A stretch of DNA of 64,000 bases from Burhinus oedicnemus (lineage: Eukaryota > Chordata > Aves > Charadriiformes > Burhinidae). Made by a program: the position numbers and the translations under genes. The notes beneath the pieces are model-generated. The model saw only the letters and a list, made by a program, of their open reading frames with translations, was not told where the DNA came from and searched no databases. Location of the stretch: assembly GCA_008921705.1 (NCBI GenBank), contig VFFE01007724.1:1432921-1496920 (forward strand), written 5' to 3'. This document shows positions 61,143 to 64,000 of this stretch, in pieces; the first letter of the stretch is position 1, and each line of letters starts with the position of its first letter.

Positions 61143-62952
61143 TCTGGATGGGCAAATATACACCAATTACAAAATGTATTTAAATGAACACTTCTGTACT
61201 TTAACAAACAGGCAACAAACCAACCCAGCTAGATTTAATACAACTTTCAGTGAAAGCAGAGTTTCATAAAACAAAACAAAGATGAATAGAAGGAAGGACC
61301 CAGCAGACTTTGAATGAGCAGGCAAACAAACAGAAAGGGTAACTTTTAACATCTCATCTTTAGAAATAGTTCCCTCACACAGTTCTTGAACCTAAAACAT
61401 GAACGCAATAGCATTGTACAACACATTTCCAGTCTGACCTCCACAGGACCGTTTGTGGAATAAGGCATTAGCTTTGTCGTGGGATAGCTCTGTCAATAAA
61501 TAATAAAAAATAAAAAAAACAATAAAATGCACCCTAGCTGTAATACAGGGAGACAGAACTGGAGCTGTGATTTGTCATGTCCCTGCTGAATATTTTGTTC
61601 ACTAAGCTGTAGGAATTGCTCTTGAGTGTCTCATGTCTCTGACCCTCTGACTCTTGCATTCTTCGTTGTAAAATAATTCAGTTGTAGCTGGAGAAGTGAG
61701 ACACAGCGGATATCACTTTTGCTTGGCCCTTCTGTTCGTCATGCTGTAGTTTACAGGTTAGAGTATTCTTTTGACGAATGAGAGGTGAGATTTCACCGCT
61801 GAGGTAAACCAGATCTTCTGCTTTCTCAGGGAAAGTCTTAACCATCGAGCTTTAATACACTGTTGCTGTTTTGAAAAGAACAAATCCACTCACCTATACC
61901 TTCTGTCTGAGGAAAGGACTGTTCTGGAGGAAGCAAAACTAGCAGTGCTTAAGGATGTGTTCTGGATTTTTTCCTCATGGAAAATTACCCTGTTGCCTCT
62001 GTGAATATTTTATTACCAAAACAATTGGATTTTTACCACTGAAGAAAGTCCTTTCAGTGAATAGAAATCGTGCTACATATTAAAGAGAAGAGGAAAATCC
62101 GCAGAGGAGTAGCTTAATTATAGTAATTTATCTTTTGTACCAGTGTATAAAGGCAAAATTTTTAAAGGAGAAGCCTTGTGGGTAAAAGAGCTGGAAATAA
62201 AGAGAAATAAAAACTTTCATCTGCCCACATCTTTAATGTGATGTAGGTAAGGGAAGAAAAGTTCAGACAAATGACCATAAGTTCTGAGTACAACAGGATA
62301 TTTACTCTTTCCTCCAAAATTAAGAAATATGTATAGTGAACATCAACCTTGTTGCAACAGCGTCTTGCCTAAGAAAAGGAAAAAAATGTCTCTGGCTTAG
62401 AAGGCAGGAAAACTCTAGCAGCAGTATCAGGACCTGAACATCTAGCTCTGTTTTATTCTTTTTCCTAGTCCTTGAAATGAAATAAAGATCAATGCAAGAG
62501 AGAGAGACTGGTATTTATTTTTGTTTGCTGCTGGCTGTGATTAGTGTTAGGGGCCACTTCCAAGACTGAACAAATATATCTGGTTTAATTTTTTGTTATG
62601 AAAGAATGAATTTGCTACTTGAGTTTTTTTCAGTGAACTGTACAACTTGTGTATTTTTGTGGAGATTTAAAAGTTCTAAGGTAAATTTAGGACACTAGTT
62701 GTCTCTTCTATCTGCCATGCAAGCAGACAGGGTTTTGTTTATTTGGAACTTCAGGAAGCTACTATTACTGGAAAGTGCTGACCTTGGTGTATGCCTGATT
62801 CTGTGTTTGTCAGAACACTGTGTAGACAAATGCTATATGCACTTTATATATAAAATAATGTAAAATAAATGTTTAAAGTGTTCAGCTATATTATAGACAT
62901 GCTGAGACATCAGTACTCTATTACTTGATTATTTATTTACAGAATAATGTAA
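61143..62952. other. Unassigned DNA with a possible SINE relic
   Basis: No gene recognised. An imperfect AATAAAA-rich stretch lies at about 61494-61528. The block 61690-61870 may be an old tRNA-derived SINE, listed separately. Confidence 0.45.
61690..61870 (-). repeat. Possible tRNA-derived SINE relic
   Basis: The minus strand contains 'GATGGTTAAGACTTTCCCTGAG', then 'TTTACCTCAGCGGTGAAATC' and 'AGAATACTCTAACCTG'. This order loosely resembles the tRNA-like head of old amniote SINEs, with a TGGTTAAG A-box-like motif. No polymerase III B-box can be pinned down, so this is tentative. Confidence 0.25.
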
Positions 62953-64000
62953 ATAGAATCACGGAATTTTCAGAGTTGGAAGGGACCTCTAGAGATCACC
63001 TAGTCCAACTCCCCTGCTGACACAGGAATGCCTACAGCACATTACTCAGGACTGCATCCAGGCAGGTCTTGAAAATCTCCAGAGAAGGGGACTCCACAAC
63101 CTCCCTGGGCAGCCTGGTCCAGTGCTCTGTCACCCTCACCGTAAAGAAGTTTTTTCTTAGGTTTGAATGGAACTTCCGATGTTCCAGCTTGTGCCTGTTG
63201 CCCCTCGTCCTGTCACTCGGAACCACTGGAAAGAGTCTGCCTCCATCCTCCTTCAACCTAATCTTTAGATACTTATCAGCAAGAATAAGGCCTCCCCTCA
63301 GCCTTCTTTTCTCCAGGCTCTCTCAGCCTTTCCTCATAAGGGAGGTGCTCCAATCCCCCAATGATCTTTGTTGCCCTACACTGGACTCTCTCCAGTAGTT
63401 CCCTGTCCCGCTTGAGCTGGGGAGCCCAGAACTGGACACAGTATTCCAGTTGTGGCCTCACCAGTGCCAAGTAGAGGGGGAGAATGACCTCCTTCGACCT
63501 ACTGGCCACACTCTTTCCTAGGCAGCCCAGGATTCCATTGGCCTTCCTGGCGACAAGGGCACATTGCTGGCTTATGGATAATTTACTATCTACCAGGACC
63601 CCCAGATCCTTCTCCTCAGAGCTTCTTTCCAGCAGGTCCACCCCTAACCTATAGTGGTGCCTAGCATTCTTCCTCCCCAGGTGCAGGACCCTGCACTTGC
63701 TCTTGTTGAACCTCATTAGGTTCTTCTCTGCCCAACTCTCCAGCCTGTCCAGGTCACGCTGAATGGCAGCGCAGCCCTCTGGTGTGTCAGCCACCCCTCC
63801 CAGTTTGGTATCATCAACGAACTTGCCGAGGATACACTCTGTCCCCTCATCCAGGTCGTTGATGAATAGATTGAACAAGATTGGACCGAGTATTGACCCC
63901 TGGGGGACACCACTGGTTACAGGCCTCCAACTTGACACTGCCCCATTAATCACAACCCTCTGAGTTCTGTCACACAGCCAGCTCTCACTCCACCTCACTG
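62953..64000 (-). mobile_element. CR1 LINE, young copy, runs off the window end
   Basis: The 3' end at the left reads ATAGAATCACGGAATTTTCAG, i.e. an ATTCCGTGATTCTAT tail on the minus strand. The body is closely similar over its whole visible length to the 36.7-37.74 kb part of the plus-strand CR1. Its 5' end lies beyond the window. Confidence 0.95.
63032..63998 (-). pseudogene. CR1 ORF2 reverse transcriptase C-terminal half, one frameshifting deletion
   Basis: The frame 63998-63276 (240 codons) includes [20 protein letters not shown], the B motif SGVPQG followed by SILGPILF, and catalytic FVDD at 63810-63821. It then passes through [15 protein letters not shown] to [10 protein letters not shown] deletion of about 14 bases near 63315-63325, relative to the 37.35 kb copy, shifts the frame, and the C-terminus continues in 63256-63032 with the WTRLPREVVESPSLEIFKT block and its natural stop. 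The T insertion that breaks the 37.01 kb copy is absent here, so the two copies carry different lesions. The upstream part is outside the window. Confidence 0.88.

Overview
This window looks like bird nuclear DNA: AT-rich, gene-poor, and dominated by CR1 LINE retrotransposons plus solo long terminal repeats (LTRs) of avian endogenous retroviruses. CR1 is recognised by its protein motifs (endonuclease GDFN and SDH; reverse transcriptase SGVPQG and F-A/V-DD) and by its 8-base 3' repeats (ATTCTATG, ATTCTGTG, ATTCCGTG). Older amniote repeats are also present: MIR-like SINE relics, an ancient CR1 3' end, and palindromic repeat relics. The species cannot be named from this sequence. No bacterial or viral gene organisation, CRISPR array, rRNA or tRNA was seen, and no host protein-coding gene was recognised.

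Layout. 0.1-1.1 kb: 5' part of a CR1 with a decayed endonuclease domain. 2.5-3.5 kb: relics of an ancient CR1 and a MIR-like SINE. 5.5-6.55 kb: a 1 kb plus-strand solo LTR with an internal tandem repeat of about 46 bp. 8.0-10.1 kb: two CR1 copies in opposite orientation. 10.27-11.02 kb: a minus-strand solo LTR with a 5-bp target duplication. 14.76-15.68 kb: minus-strand CR1. 20.54-23.04 kb: a compact cluster of LTR, pyrimidine microsatellite, CR1 and pyrimidine microsatellite. 23-34.4 kb: mostly unique AT-rich DNA. 34.5-37.74 kb: the longest CR1, with both ORF2 domains but a stop and several frameshifts. 46.5-47.76 kb: CR1 relic, AT microsatellite and a 402-bp solo LTR with a perfect 5-bp target duplication. 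59.9-61.1 kb: a degraded CR1. 62.95 kb to the window end: a minus-strand CR1 closely related to the 34.5 kb copy.

No genes here act together in a pathway. The coding sequence is the remains of CR1 ORF2, the protein that nicks target DNA and copies its own RNA into it. Every copy is broken, so none looks autonomous. The LTRs have no internal viral genes between them and are read as solo LTRs left by recombination. A few short reading frames framed by splice-like signals on the plus strand (11.7, 23.6, 43.7, 50.4, 52.4/54.2 and 57.6 kb) and a 110-codon minus-strand frame at 56.3-56.6 kb are the only hints of host exons or a retrocopy. All are weak and are offered as hypotheses. I see no convincing new biological system. 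The better leads are the CR1 seated between two TTCC microsatellites, the inverted pair of young CR1 copies, and the structured LTR elements.
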